Assembly (NCBI RefSeq): GCF_034627025.1
Contig: NZ_CP141048.1
Coordinates: 2,988,001 to 3,052,000, forward strand
Direction of reading: 5' to 3'
Source of the DNA: Microvirga lotononidis
Lineage (GTDB): Bacteria; Pseudomonadota; Alphaproteobacteria; Rhizobiales; Beijerinckiaceae
Length of the DNA: 64,000 nucleotides
In this document: positions 35,924-46,367 of the stretch, one piece after another
How positions within the stretch are numbered: position 1 is the first letter of the stretch
Layout of the letters: every line of letters starts with the position of its first letter
The notes under the pieces: model-generated
The model's database searches: none
Told to the model about the DNA's origin: nothing
What the model saw: only the letters and a program-made list of their open reading frames with translations
Translations under genes and position numbers: made by a program

Positions 35924-37147
35924 ATGATGTCATCCTCCCTCCCGCCGGCCTTCTCGGACGATCTCCTGACCATGGCGCGAAGCCTCGACGCGGAAAGCCT
36001 CGCGCGGGTCATCGCCCTGCGGGACTGGCTGATCACGGTGGCGGGCCAGATGGAGGATTCGAACGAGGTCCTGTCCGGCTTCCTCAACCGGCTGATCGAG
36101 CTCGGCCTGCCCATCGACCGGGCGGTTTCCGCCATCGAGACGCTGCATTCGGAATATGCCGGCATTGGGCGGTTCTGGACCCGGGAGGAGGGGACGGTCG
36201 TTCGCTACCTGCCGCACGGCGATCGTCGGGAGACCGTCTATCAGACGAGCCCCTTTGCCCATGTGAACCGCACGGGGGAGTGGCTCGTCCTCGATCTCGC
36301 GAACACCCCCGACGATCTCTTCCCGATCATTCCCGAGTTGAAGGAAGCGGGCTATCGCCACTATGTCACCATCCCGATCCGCTTCACCAACGGTGCGGAG
36401 AACGCGATCTCCTTCGCGACCAGGACACCGCAAGGGTTCGGCATCCGCGAGCTGACGATCCTGCGCATGGTGATCCCGTCCTTCTCCCTCGTGACCGAGC
36501 TGCGCGCGACGAGCAACCGGCTCGACGAGGTGCTGCGCATCTATGTGGGGGACGATCCGCACAAGGCGATTCTTTCCGGCGCCATCCAGCGCGGGCAGGT
36601 GACGCGGATCCGTTCGGCCATCCTGTTCGCCGACATGCGCGACTACACGCATATCTCCTCGACCCTGAGCCCGGAAAGCGCGGTCGATCTCCTGAACAAC
36701 TATTTCGATTGCCTCGTGCCCCCCATCGAGGACGAGGGCGGCGAGGTGCTGAAATATCTCGGCGACGGGCTTCTCGCCATCGTGCGCGACAAGGGCGACG
36801 ACACGGGAGGCGCCGCGCAATCGGCGCTGACCGCCGCCACCAAGGCCCTGCGGCGCATTGAGGCTGCCAACAACGAGGGGCGCTTCCCCGTGCCGATCAA
36901 TGTGGGTCTCGCGCTCCACCACGGCGACGCGGCCTACGGCAACGTGGGCTCCGGCCAGCGCCTCGACTTCACGGTGATCGGCCGCGACGTGAACCTCGCG
37001 AGCCGCATCGCGGAGCTGAACAAGCGACTGGGTGAGCCTCTGCTCATGTCCAAGCCCTTCGTCGAGCATCTCTGGGGCAATCCTTCGCCCCTCGGCGCAC
37101 ATGAGGTCGAAGGTTTTGCGGAGGCGATCGAGGTCTACAAACCGTAG
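35924..37147 (+). CDS. Class III adenylate/guanylate cyclase
   Basis: About 407 residues: an N-terminal region of some 200 residues without membrane helices (a GAF-like sensor, AHVNRTGEWLVLDLANTP to GIRELTILRMV), then a class III cyclase domain (about 225-400) with the two metal Asp sites in ILFADMRDYTHISS and LKYLGDGLLAIVRD. It would make cyclic AMP (or GMP) in the cytosol. The start is uncertain: MMSSSLPPAF at 35924 has no clear ribosome site, and the frame is open to 35789. A perfect CRP-type site occurs 4 kb away in the same window. Confidence 0.88.
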   Translation: MMSSSLPPAFSDDLLTMARSLDAESLARVIALRDWLITVAGQMEDSNEVLSGFLNRLIELGLPIDRAVSAIETLHSEYAGIGRFWTREEGTVVRYLPHGDRRETVYQTSPFAHVNRTGEWLVLDLANTPDDLFPIIPELKEAGYRHYVTIPIRFTNGAENAISFATRTPQGFGIRELTILRMVIPSFSLVTELRATSNRLDEVLRIYVGDDPHKAILSGAIQRGQVTRIRSAILFADMRDYTHISSTLSPESAVDLLNNYFDCLVPPIEDEGGEVLKYLGDGLLAIVRDKGDDTGGAAQSALTAATKALRRIEAANNEGRFPVPINVGLALHHGDAAYGNVGSGQRLDFTVIGRDVNLASRIAELNKRLGEPLLMSKPFVEHLWGNPSPLGAHEVEGFAEAIEVYKP

Positions 37148-37181
37148 AGCATCGGATGTGCATCCGATGCTCTACGGTTTT
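37142..37181. terminator. Bidirectional terminator (long perfect palindrome)
   Basis: CCGTAGAGCATCGGATG and its exact complement CATCCGATGCTCTACGG (37142-37158 and 37161-37177) form a 17-base stem with a 2-base loop followed by TTTT; it starts within the cyclase stop codon. It lies between converging genes and suits both. Confidence 0.8.
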
Positions 37182-37240
37182 CGACGTCACACATCTTTGC
37201 ACGCAAAAGCGGCTCCCACTTTTCCGCACGATGCTCTAGA
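37161..37240. repeat. Dispersed palindromic repeat, copy 2
   Basis: About 80 bases matching 9398-9480 and the reverse of 41321-41403, with cores TTTTCGACGTCACACATCTT, TGCACGCAAAAGCGG and CACGATGCTCTAGA. The right arm of the palindromic terminator forms its start, and the element runs to the end of the glutathionyl-hydroquinone reductase gene. Confidence 0.65.
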
Positions 37241-38213
37241 TCCGCTCCCGCCCATGCGGCGCGTCGAGATCCAGGATCGGGCCCAGCGGCACGACGCCCG
37301 TCGGATTGATGGTCCTGTGGCTCTCGTAATAATGCCCCTTGATATGCGTCATGTTCACGGTCCCGGCGATGCCGCCCGTCTGGTAGATGTCGCGCAGGTA
37401 GCCCGAGAGATGCGGGTAATCGGCGATGCGGCGCAGGTTGCACTTGAAATGGCCCACATAGACCGGATCGAAGCGCACCAATGTGGTGAAGAGCCGGATG
37501 TCGGCCTCGGTCAGCCGGTCGCCGCAGAGATAGCGCCGTGAGGACAGGCGCTCGTCGAGGACATCGAGCGTCTCGAACAGCGGACGGACCGCCTCTTCAT
37601 AGGCCTGCTGCGTCGTCGCGAAACCGGCCTTGTAGACCCCGTTGTTGACATTGTCGTAGATCCGCCCGTTAAGGGCGTCGATCTCGGAGCGCAGGTCGTC
37701 CGGCCAGTAGTCGCCCGGGATCGCTCCCACGCCGTCGAAGGCCGAATTCAGCATGCGGATGATTTCGGCGGATTCGTTGTTCACGATGGTGCCGGTCGCC
37801 TTGTCCCAGAGCACCGGAACCGTCACGCGGCCGGTATAGTCGGGCACCGCCGCAGTATAGACCTGGTAGAGATATTGCGCCCGGTGGATCGGATCGGGAA
37901 CGACGCCCGGCCCGTCCTCGAAGGTCCAGCCGTGCTCGAGCATGCGCCAGTGAACGACGGAGATGTCGATCGCCCCCTCGAGCCCTTTCAGCTTGCGCAT
38001 GATCAGGGTGCGGTGCGCCCAGGGACAGGCGAGGGAGACATAGAGGTGGTAGCGCCCCGGCTCCGCCTTGAACCCTCCATTGCCGGAAGGCCCGGGGGAG
38101 CCGTTGGGCGTGACCCAGTTGCGAAAGGCCGACGGCTTGCGGACGAAACGCCCGCCGGTGCCTTTGGTATCGTACCATTGGTCGTGCCAGACCCCGTCGA
38201 TCAGCAATCCCAT
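37236..38213 (-). CDS. Glutathionyl-hydroquinone reductase (Xi-class GST, YqjG/PcpF type)
   Basis: 325 residues with the Xi-class pattern: FRNWVT, the catalytic Cys63 in SLACPWAHRTLIMRKLKG, VPVLWDKATGTIVNNESAEIIRM and the C-terminal GPILDLD. It removes glutathione from glutathionyl-hydroquinones in the cytosol, helping to detoxify quinones. I start at the ATG at 38213 (MGLLIDGVWH), which has GGAGG 5 bases before it and puts the Cys at the family position; the open frame extends 16 residues further. Possibly linked with the quinone-type module near 54-61 kb. Confidence 0.92.
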   Translation of the reverse strand: MGLLIDGVWHDQWYDTKGTGGRFVRKPSAFRNWVTPNGSPGPSGNGGFKAEPGRYHLYVSLACPWAHRTLIMRKLKGLEGAIDISVVHWRMLEHGWTFEDGPGVVPDPIHRAQYLYQVYTAAVPDYTGRVTVPVLWDKATGTIVNNESAEIIRMLNSAFDGVGAIPGDYWPDDLRSEIDALNGRIYDNVNNGVYKAGFATTQQAYEEAVRPLFETLDVLDERLSSRRYLCGDRLTEADIRLFTTLVRFDPVYVGHFKCNLRRIADYPHLSGYLRDIYQTGGIAGTVNMTHIKGHYYESHRTINPTGVVPLGPILDLDAPHGRERI

Positions 38214-38517
38214 CCCGTCCTCCACCTCGCGTTCCATCCCGTACGGGAGGTCCCGACCCAAGCGGGAAAGCAGACAGATGGAGGATCCGGACAGGGATCA
38301 AGAGGCAGGGCTCAACTCCGCTGTCGCAGCCGGGATCGACGGCGGACAAAACCGGCTTGACGGAGAGAGCGATGTATTACAGGAACATGGATGGCCTCCG
38401 GGCTCCCCCGGACCACCCTTTCGCCTGAGCCTCGCTCCTGGAAAGGGCAGGGCCCGCCGTCACGACAAGGGGTGACGATGGGATGTCCCCTCGCACGATC
38501 CCTTGCCTTCCTCGGAA

Positions 38518-38593
38518 GGGCCTGTAGCTCAATGGTTAGAGCCGGCCGCTCATAACGGTCTGGTTGCAGGTTCGAGTCCTGCCAGGCCCACCA
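38518..38593 (+). tRNA. tRNA with CAU anticodon, probably tRNA-Ile2
   Basis: A 76-base cloverleaf: acceptor GGGCCTG/CAGGCCC, D arm GCTC/GAGC, anticodon loop CTCATAA (CAT at 38551-38553), T arm GCAGG-TTCGAGT-CCTGC, and encoded CCA. Pairs C4-G69 and C5-G68 are those recognised by TilS in E. coli tRNA-Ile2, so the anticodon is probably converted to lysidine and reads AUA; elongator Met is the alternative. First bases pair normally, so it is not the initiator. Its 3' end faces a decayed integrase. Confidence 0.93.
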
Positions 38594-38667
38594 CTTCCCA
38601 ACTTGCTGATAGTTTGATCAAACTGGCTCTCAAAGCCCCTCGATCTCTCCCGGGTCCGCGGCAACGA

Positions 38668-39540
38668 TTACGGCGATGATTTGCGTCTTTTCCGGGTGAT
38701 CGCGCTCGCCGCATCGGCCGCACGATCCGGAGGTTGCTTCCTATCGGTCCAGGCCGGATCGTCGGTGGACATGCCGAGGAACCCGGCCGCCTCCCACTTG
38801 TCCACGCCCTGCTGCATCAGCCACGTGGCGGCCGTATGCCGGAGCGTATGCGGCGGCGCCTTCTTCGTGATCTTGGCCAGCTTCAGAGCACGCGCCCAGG
38901 CAACCTTGACCGACTTCACCGGCACTCCGTCCCATTCCACGATATGCGTGGCGATCAGCCCCTTGGCCTGCCAGCGGCGGATATGGGCGATGAGGCGTGG
39001 CGGCAGGCGCACAGGCGGTTGTCTCTTGTTCGTCTCCCGCTTGCCCTCGGCCAGCCGGTAGAAGACGCCATGCTCCAGATCGATGTAGCTGCGGCCCTGA
39101 CCCTTGTAGAGCGAGGCGCTGAGCACCGCCCCTGATCGGCTTCCCGTGTAAAGCGAGAACAGGATGAAGCGGGCAAGGTGCCTCAGGTCGTGCCACTGGC
39201 TTTCGACCACAGCGCCCTTGTTGCGCCCCCTCGGGAGCCGAACCGTGCGGCCGTGCCGATAACAGACCCATACCAGCCGGGCGACCTCGTCGCGGGTCAA
39301 CCACTCCTCGCGAGCCTTGCCCTTCTCCGGCAGATCCACAATCACCAGCCCGACATGCAGGTTGCGTCTGGCGTGGTGGTTGATCGCCGCCCGCAAGTCC
39401 TCCAGATCGCGCCGGGCCCCGCCCTTCGTCCGCGTGTCGGCATAGTCCCGACACGTGCGCGGCGTCACCTCCGACAGCATCTTGTCGCGCCACCATTCCC
39501 CCAGGCGCCCGATCCGTTCCGCTGCCTTTGCAACGTTGGC
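38668..39540 (-). pseudogene. Tyrosine recombinase/integrase remnant
   Basis: The readable frame gives an internal and C-terminal part of a phage-type integrase, RIGRLGEWWRDKMLSEVTP onward. The first catalytic Arg region (LYTGSRSGAVLSASLYKG) and HTLRHTAATWLMQQGVDKWE are intact, but after GFLGMS the expected L-x-x-x-Y-x-H-H-x-P segment with the tyrosine nucleophile is missing. A stop lies just before the readable frame and the N-terminal domain is gone. From ATG 39480 it codes 270 residues. It lies 74 bases from the 3' end of the tRNA, the usual integrase position, so it is the remains of an integrated element. Confidence 0.85.
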
Positions 39541-39856
39541 TTCCGGAGCCGTGACCTATGCCGATAAGGCTACCGCGCTTCTGACACACAGCGCGTCCGG
39601 CGATGTCGAGGTAAGCCTCGTTCTCGACGCGTTTTCACTCGCGGAACGCGGCCATCTGTTCCGTCAGGGGATTCGCACCGTCACGGACACGGATGCCGGC
39701 TCGTCGGCTCACGACAGAGACGACAGGATCATCTACAACAAGAAGACGGGCGCAGTGTATTATGATGCCGACGGCATCGGCGGGTCAAAGCAGATCCAGA
39801 TTGCGACGCTCTCCAACAAAGTCACTCTCACCCATAAGGACTTCTTCGTGATCTGA
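39539..39856 (+). pseudogene. 3' fragment of an RTX (hemolysin-type) protein gene
   Basis: About 106 residues ending DRIIYNKKTGAVYYDADGIG, GSKQIQIATL and HKDFFVI, the C-terminal beta tail typical of secreted RTX proteins; no RTX repeat or upstream part remains. It abuts the truncated integrase tail-to-head near 39540, so a deletion or insertion joined them. Its secretion-signal-like end is intact, but there is no start or ribosome site. Confidence 0.7.
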
Positions 39857-40035
39857 TCGCCTCATTGCAGATGAATGCGATGCGGCTTGATCAAGGCCCG
39901 GACTCGTTCATGTTGATGGAGCTGCCGCCGTGTCGTCCTTGCGACATGCTCCGCAGCAGCCTAGAGCCTTGTTCGGTGACATCGATCCGGTTCGGCGTCA
40001 CAAATGCGGCCAAGGAAACAGCGCAAGTGTTTGGA

Positions 40036-40611
40036 ATGGTTGGCACACGGCATACGCCTCTGGCGTTTCAGACGGCTGCTGAGCTGGGTGAGTGGCTTGC
40101 GGCGCATCATCAGTCGGCCACGGAGCTCTGGGTCAGGATCTTCAAGTCAGGCGCGAGCAGGCCCTCTGTCACGTGGGCGGATTGCGTGGTCGAGGCGATC
40201 CGCTTCGGATGGATCGATGGGCAGAAGCTGCCGTTCGATACGGAGTCGTTCCTGCAGCGCCTGACGCCCAGGATGCCTAAGTCCAACTGGTCGGCCAAGA
40301 ACTGCGCTCATGCGACGACGCTGATTGCGGAAGATCGGATGGCTCCGGCCGGATTGGCGCAGGTGGAGGCCGCGAAGGCCGACGGTCGGTGGGACAAGGC
40401 CTATGCCGGCTCGGCGACGATGACGATCCCGCAGGACTTCCTCGACGCCCTGGAAGCAAGGCCGAAGGCGAAGGCGTTCTTCCTGACGCTCGACCGCAAG
40501 AACCTTTACCCGATCTATTATCGCCTTCACACGGCGAAGAAGCCCGAGACGCGGGCCAAGCGGATGGAATTGATGCTGGCCCAGCTGGAACGCGGCGAGC
40601 GGTTTCACTGA
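40036..40611 (+). CDS. YdeI/OmpD-associated-like protein
   Basis: 191 residues of the YdeI type: FQTAAELGEWLAAHHQSATELWVRIFKS at the start, the conserved VVEAIRFGWIDGQKLPFD, LTPRMPKSNWSAKNC, and TAKKPETRAKRMELMLAQLERGE at the end. Such proteins are cytosolic and their role is unclear, though some are linked to polymyxin tolerance. ATG 40036 begins the conserved region; the frame is open upstream to 39865 but has no family similarity there. Confidence 0.83.
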   Translation: MVGTRHTPLAFQTAAELGEWLAAHHQSATELWVRIFKSGASRPSVTWADCVVEAIRFGWIDGQKLPFDTESFLQRLTPRMPKSNWSAKNCAHATTLIAEDRMAPAGLAQVEAAKADGRWDKAYAGSATMTIPQDFLDALEARPKAKAFFLTLDRKNLYPIYYRLHTAKKPETRAKRMELMLAQLERGERFH

Positions 40612-40708
40612 CCGGCGCGAGCGCTCCGGCCATAACGCCGCGGCAGCGGTCGGCGTCGCGGCCTTCGTCCGGGAACCGCTGCGAGGCTAGGGCTCTTGAG
40701 GCGATAGC

Positions 40709-40819
40709 TCAGGGCAGCAAGAGCTTGAGCAGGATCAGTCCTGCCAATCCAATGGCGATGATGACGGCCAGTGCGATCCAAGTCGGCCAACCCGGTCGTG
40801 GAAGAGAGCCGAAGCGCAT
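40709..40819 (-). CDS. 36-residue single-span membrane protein (twin A)
   Basis: A very short gene with GAGGAGG 6 bases before the ATG at 40819, reading MRFGSLPRPGWPTWIALAVI and a hydrophobic helix through GLAGLILLKLLLP. It aligns without gaps to the protein at 40879-40989 after one residue (shared FG-x-LP-x-x-GW-x-x-W, then A-x-G-x-x-GL). The twins sit 59 bases apart on the same strand, so they are probably co-transcribed. Function unknown; size suits a modulator of a larger membrane complex. Confidence 0.65.
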   Translation of the reverse strand: MRFGSLPRPGWPTWIALAVIIAIGLAGLILLKLLLP

Positions 40820-40878
40820 GGCAGCCTCCTCAAGCGGCGAATGATGATCTGTCTGCGTCGGCCCCGGAAGGCAGAGGC

Positions 40879-40989
40879 TTACTTGTACTTCAAGGTCTCG
40901 TAGAAGAGCAGGCCGAGCACGCCCAGCGCGATGACGAGCCCCCAGACGGCCCAGTACCGCCAGCCTGCTGAAGGCAGGTTCCCAAACAT
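40879..40989 (-). CDS. 36-residue single-span membrane protein (twin B)
   Basis: Reads MFGNLPSAGWRYWAVWGLVI followed by a hydrophobic run and ETLKYK. GGAGGGAG 6 bases before the ATG at 40989 is a strong ribosome site. It is the upstream twin of the preceding gene, with aromatic Trp/Tyr residues at the cytosolic face of the helix. A perfect CRP-type palindrome lies about 125 bases upstream, between it and the divergent 41-residue gene. Confidence 0.65.
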   Translation of the reverse strand: MFGNLPSAGWRYWAVWGLVIALGVLGLLFYETLKYK

Positions 40990-41113
40990 GACAACTCCCT
41001 CCAGACCCGGATCATGCGCCCCGCAAGTGCGGAAATTGCGGCACGACCGCCGCATTCCGGGCGAGACCGGGCAGAAGGAGGTCCATTAAACCTTAGTCTT
41101 ATGCCAAAAGTTG

Positions 41114-41129
41114 TGTGACTTAAGTCACA
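41114..41129. promoter_or_regulatory. CRP-type operator (perfect palindrome)
   Basis: TGTGACTTAAGTCACA is a perfect 16-base palindrome and an exact TGTGA-N6-TCACA match to the CRP consensus. It lies between the twin micro-membrane genes (minus) and the 41-residue gene (plus). A cAMP-making cyclase is in this window at 36-37 kb. Confidence 0.65.
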
Positions 41130-41189
41130 GACGAAGCTGCACAATGGGGCCATCATCGCGCCTTGCCTGCTAGGGCATAGGAGGGTGGG

Positions 41190-41315
41190 ATGTCGCAGCA
41201 GAAGCAGAGCGCCGGTGAGCCCAGCCAGTTTGCTGTGAAGGAGCATGTCAAGCTGATGCTGAGAAAGATCCCTCGCAAAAGGGAGACTCGGCAGATGCAA
41301 CGTTATGCTGCTTGA
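41190..41315 (+). CDS. 41-residue basic protein
   Basis: Reads MSQQKQSAGEPSQFAVKEHV then LMLRKIPRKRETRQMQRYAA: highly basic and soluble. AGGAGGG lies 5 bases before the ATG, an excellent ribosome site. The CRP-type palindrome is 61 bases upstream of the start. No family recognised; could be a small regulator or nucleic-acid binder. Confidence 0.5.
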   Translation: MSQQKQSAGEPSQFAVKEHVKLMLRKIPRKRETRQMQRYAA

Positions 41316-41320
41316 GAGAA

Positions 41321-41403
41321 GCGTCCAGCCAGAGCGTCGAACGCAAAACCGGGAACCGGTTTTGCGTGGCAAGATACGACAAAACAAGCGATGAGAGCAT
41401 TGG
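41321..41403. repeat. Dispersed palindromic repeat, copy 3 (reversed), with hairpin
   Basis: Reversed copy of the element at 9398-9480 and 37161-37240. Its centre, ACGCAAAACCGG-GAA-CCGGTTTTGCGT (41341-41367), is a 12-base perfect stem with a 3-base loop. It lies between the converging 41-residue gene and the PagL-like gene, so it may double as a transcription end. Confidence 0.65.
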
Positions 41404-41435
41404 CGCCAGGCTTTGAGCTCTCGCCGTGGGTGCCG

Positions 41436-42020
41436 TCAGAACGTATACCCAACCTTCACGCCGAAATTGGTCATACCGCGATTGTTCGAGCACAAGCCCG
41501 CGTTGGAAAGGTGCTCGATGGTTCCCATGAGGCTCCAGTTCGGGCTCAGACGAAAGCCGAGCGCCGCGGCTTCACGGAACAGAGCGCGGCAGCCGAGAGC
41601 CTCACGGTCGACCTCGATCGGGTCCGTCTCACCGTCGTGAACCGCCCCTCCGAAGCTGCCCTCGACGAAGATCGACGGCGTCAGGTCGAAGGTCCACGTG
41701 AAGCCCGCATAGGCAAAGCTCGTGTCATGGTCGAGATTGATGCTGCCGCCGATGTGAAGGCGAGGGATGAGGGCGTTCACGAGGGGGTCGGCTGCCGACC
41801 CGAGCTTAGGCGATAGGGCTTCCAATGTGAGGTTGACCGATCCGCTTTCCGGGCCGGTCGGATCCTGGGCCGTGAGCCCGAGGCGAAGCTCGGAGAGAAA
41901 GGCGGGAGCATAGACTTGCTGAGGAAGGGTTGGAATTACGCTCTTTTCGGTGAGATCCGCAGCGTTTGCTGCGCATCCGGCGGCCATCGCGACGAAACTC
42001 AGGACGATCAGCCTCTTCAT
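41436..42020 (-). CDS. Acyloxyacyl hydrolase/lipid A 3-O-deacylase (PagL-like)
   Basis: 194 residues with a signal peptide (MKRLIVLSFVAMAAGCAANA) and beta-strand periodicity suiting an eight-stranded outer-membrane barrel. The catalytic His-x-Ser motif is in GTIEHLSNAGLC, and the end SNNRGMTNFGVKVGYTF finishes in an aromatic residue as outer-membrane barrels do. PagL removes an acyl chain from lipid A. A Cys in the signal region (GCAAN) could alternatively lipidate it. It stands alone before the kdp region. Confidence 0.8.
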   Translation of the reverse strand: MKRLIVLSFVAMAAGCAANAADLTEKSVIPTLPQQVYAPAFLSELRLGLTAQDPTGPESGSVNLTLEALSPKLGSAADPLVNALIPRLHIGGSINLDHDTSFAYAGFTWTFDLTPSIFVEGSFGGAVHDGETDPIEVDREALGCRALFREAAALGFRLSPNWSLMGTIEHLSNAGLCSNNRGMTNFGVKVGYTF

Positions 42021-42284
42021 CGATAACCCTCAGCGAATCAGCAACCTCCTAGTCATACCTCCCGACGGTTGTGCCAGTCGTTAAGGCAAAGCTGCGCTCT
42101 GCTCAAAAATCGGAAGTGCTGCATACCGGTGACACCTTCTGCAATGGTGTTGCAGAACAGGAGAGGCCATCCGCAAAGACCCGGTCGGGCCGGCGATCCG
42201 ACCGATGAAGGGATCCGAGCCCATCGGGCCACGACGGGACCACGCGAGAGGCTTGGCGCTGTCCATCCGCTACCGTCGTCGGCG

Positions 42285-42343
42285 GCCTTTATGACGCCTT
42301 TATGTTTCGGGCAGCACTTCCCAATCGAGATTTGATTCCGATC
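42285..42343 (+). promoter_or_regulatory. Tandem operator upstream of kdp (candidate KdpE site, copy 1)
   Basis: GCCTTTATG occurs at 42285-42293 and again at 42296-42304, exactly 11 bases apart, then CCAATCGA begins 16 bases after the second. The same arrangement, with the same spacings, recurs at 50404-50463. It lies 76 bases before the first gene of the kdp run. The rest of the 359-base gap (42021-42379) holds nothing else I recognise. Confidence 0.65.
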
Positions 42344-42379
42344 AGGCGTAGCGTTCAGCCCTCATTGCAGGATGCTGTC

Positions 42380-42463
42380 ATGTACGACCTAATCTATCTC
42401 CTTACAGGCCTTGGGTTCTTCGCGCTCATGGCGCTCTACGCCCGCGCGGCCGAGCGGCTCTGA
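42380..42463 (+). CDS. 27-residue single-span membrane protein upstream of kdpF
   Basis: Reads MYDLIYLLTGLGFFALMALY followed by ARAAERL: one hydrophobic helix and a charged end. Similar micro-proteins precede kdpF in other bacteria. The ATG is preceded by AGGA 8 bases upstream. It is 13 bases from kdpF and evidently part of the operon; role unknown, perhaps a KdpF-like stabilising helix. Confidence 0.7.
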   Translation: MYDLIYLLTGLGFFALMALYARAAERL

Positions 42464-42476
42464 GGGAGGCCGATCC

Positions 42477-42566
42477 ATGTCTCTCGATCTTCTTCTCGGC
42501 GGCATCGTCGCCCTAGGCATCGCCGCGTATCTCGTCATGGCGCTCCTCAAGCCCGAACGCTTCTAG
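42477..42566 (+). CDS. kdpF: Potassium-transporting ATPase subunit KdpF
   Basis: 29 residues (MSLDLLLGGIVALGIAAYLV then MALLKPERF), the standard KdpF length and C-terminal LLKPERF. A single membrane helix that stabilises the KdpFABC complex. GAGGGAGG precedes it; kdpA follows 12 bases on. Confidence 0.92.
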   Translation: MSLDLLLGGIVALGIAAYLVMALLKPERF

Positions 42567-42578
42567 GAGGCCGACGTC

Positions 42579-44288
42579 ATGACTCTCAACGGCTGGCTCC
42601 AGATCGCCATCGTTCTCGCAACCGTCCTCTTGGCGGCGGTGCCTCTCGGCACCTTCATGGCCAAGGTTTATGCCGGCAAGGGCACCTTCCTCTCGCCGGT
42701 GCTCGGCCCGGTCGAGCGCGGATTCTATGCCCTGGCGGGCATCGATCCCGCCCGGGAGCAGGGATGGCGCGCCTATGCGCTCGCCATGCTCCTGTTCAAT
42801 GCGGCAGGGTTCGTGCTGCTTTACGCGCTTCTGAGGCTCCAAGGTTTCCTGCCCCTCAATCCGCAGGGCTTCGGGGCGCTCTCGCCTGACCTCGCCTTCA
42901 ACACCGCCGTGTCGTTCGTCACGAACACGAACTGGCAGTCCTATGGCGGCGAGACCACCATGAGCCATTTCTCTCAGATGGCCGGGCTGACGGTGCAGAA
43001 CTTCCTCTCTGCCGCCACGGGGCTCGCCCTCGCGGTGGCGCTCGTCCGGGGCTTTGCCCGCTCCAAGGCCGGGACCGTCGGCAATTTCTGGGTCGACATG
43101 ACCCGCTCGACCCTCTACGTGCTCCTGCCGCTTTCCCTCGTCACGGCCATTCTGCTCGTGGCGCTCGGGATCCCGCAGACCATGCTCGCCTCGGTGGACG
43201 CCACGACGCTCGAAGGCGCGAAGCAGACCATCGCTCTCGGGCCCGTCGCCAGCCAGATCGCGATCAAGCAGCTCGGCACCAACGGCGGCGGCTTCTTCAA
43301 CGTGAACGCCGCCCATCCCTTCGAGAACCCGACGGCGCTGGCGAATGTCGTCCAGGTTTGGCAGATGCTGGTGATCTCGGTTGCGGTGGTCTTCACCTTC
43401 GGCCGTCTCGTCGGCGACAGCCGACAGGCGCGCGCCTTGGTCTGGGTGATGGGCGTCCTGCTCGTGGCGGGCATCGCCGCCACCTACGCGGCGGAGGCGG
43501 CCGGAACGCCGGTTCTGCATTTGGCCGGCATCGACCTGGCCGACGGCAACATGGAGGGCAAGGAGGTCCGCTTCGGGCTCGCCCTGTCGGCTCTCTGGGC
43601 CGTCGTGACGACGGGCCTGTCATGCGGGGCGGTCAATGCCATGCATGCGAGCTTCACGCCCATCGGCGGCATGATCCCGATGTTCCTGATGCAGCTCGGC
43701 GAGATCCTGCCGGGCGGCGTCGGCTCCGGACTCTACGGCATCCTTGTCATGGCGATCATCGCGGTCTTCGTGGCGGGTCTCATGGTCGGCCGCACGCCCG
43801 AGTACCTCGGCAAGAAGATCGAGGCGAAGGAAGTCAAGATGGCGATGCTGGCGGTCCTGATCCTGCCGACAGCGATCCTCGGCTTCTCGGCCGTGGCCGC
43901 CGTGCTCCCGCAGGGGCTCGCGGGGCTTCTCAATGCCGGTCCGCACGGCCTGTCCGAGATCCTCTATGCCTACTCGTCGGCTGCGGGCAACAACGGCTCC
44001 GCCTTCGCCGGGCTCACGGCGAACTCGCCCTGGTACAACACGACGCTCGGCCTTGCGATGCTGCTCGGCCGCTTCGCCTACATCGTGCCGATGCTGGCCA
44101 TCGCAGGCTCGCTGGCGGCGAAGACCAGGCTGGAGGCGTCGACCGGGACTTTCCCGACCCACGGCCCGCTGTTCGTCGGACTCCTGACCGGCATGATCCT
44201 GATCCTCGGCGGTCTCCAGTTCTTCCCGGCTCCCGCTCTCGGCCCCATCGCCGAGCAGGTGCTGATGCTGGCCGGCAAAACCTTCTGA
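42579..44288 (+). CDS. kdpA: Potassium-transporting ATPase subunit KdpA
   Basis: 569 residues, about ten membrane segments, the channel-like subunit of the KdpFABC pump. Selectivity-filter-like loops are visible at [51 protein letters not shown] and [14 protein letters not shown], each with the Gly needed for K+ binding. It selects K+ for the P-type KdpB. AGGAGG before the ATG sets the start. Confidence 0.98.
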   Translation: MTLNGWLQIAIVLATVLLAAVPLGTFMAKVYAGKGTFLSPVLGPVERGFYALAGIDPAREQGWRAYALAMLLFNAAGFVLLYALLRLQGFLPLNPQGFGALSPDLAFNTAVSFVTNTNWQSYGGETTMSHFSQMAGLTVQNFLSAATGLALAVALVRGFARSKAGTVGNFWVDMTRSTLYVLLPLSLVTAILLVALGIPQTMLASVDATTLEGAKQTIALGPVASQIAIKQLGTNGGGFFNVNAAHPFENPTALANVVQVWQMLVISVAVVFTFGRLVGDSRQARALVWVMGVLLVAGIAATYAAEAAGTPVLHLAGIDLADGNMEGKEVRFGLALSALWAVVTTGLSCGAVNAMHASFTPIGGMIPMFLMQLGEILPGGVGSGLYGILVMAIIAVFVAGLMVGRTPEYLGKKIEAKEVKMAMLAVLILPTAILGFSAVAAVLPQGLAGLLNAGPHGLSEILYAYSSAAGNNGSAFAGLTANSPWYNTTLGLAMLLGRFAYIVPMLAIAGSLAAKTRLEASTGTFPTHGPLFVGLLTGMILILGGLQFFPAPALGPIAEQVLMLAGKTF

Positions 44289-44298
44289 CAGGTGCTCC

Positions 44299-46356
<2,058 letters not shown>

Positions 46357-46367
46357 AAGGAACCGCC

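Noticed and set aside
38594..38667. Direct repeat of the tRNA 3' end as attachment site
   Set aside because: I looked for a second copy of TTCGAGTCCTGCCAGG in the window and found none; only the tRNA copy is present.
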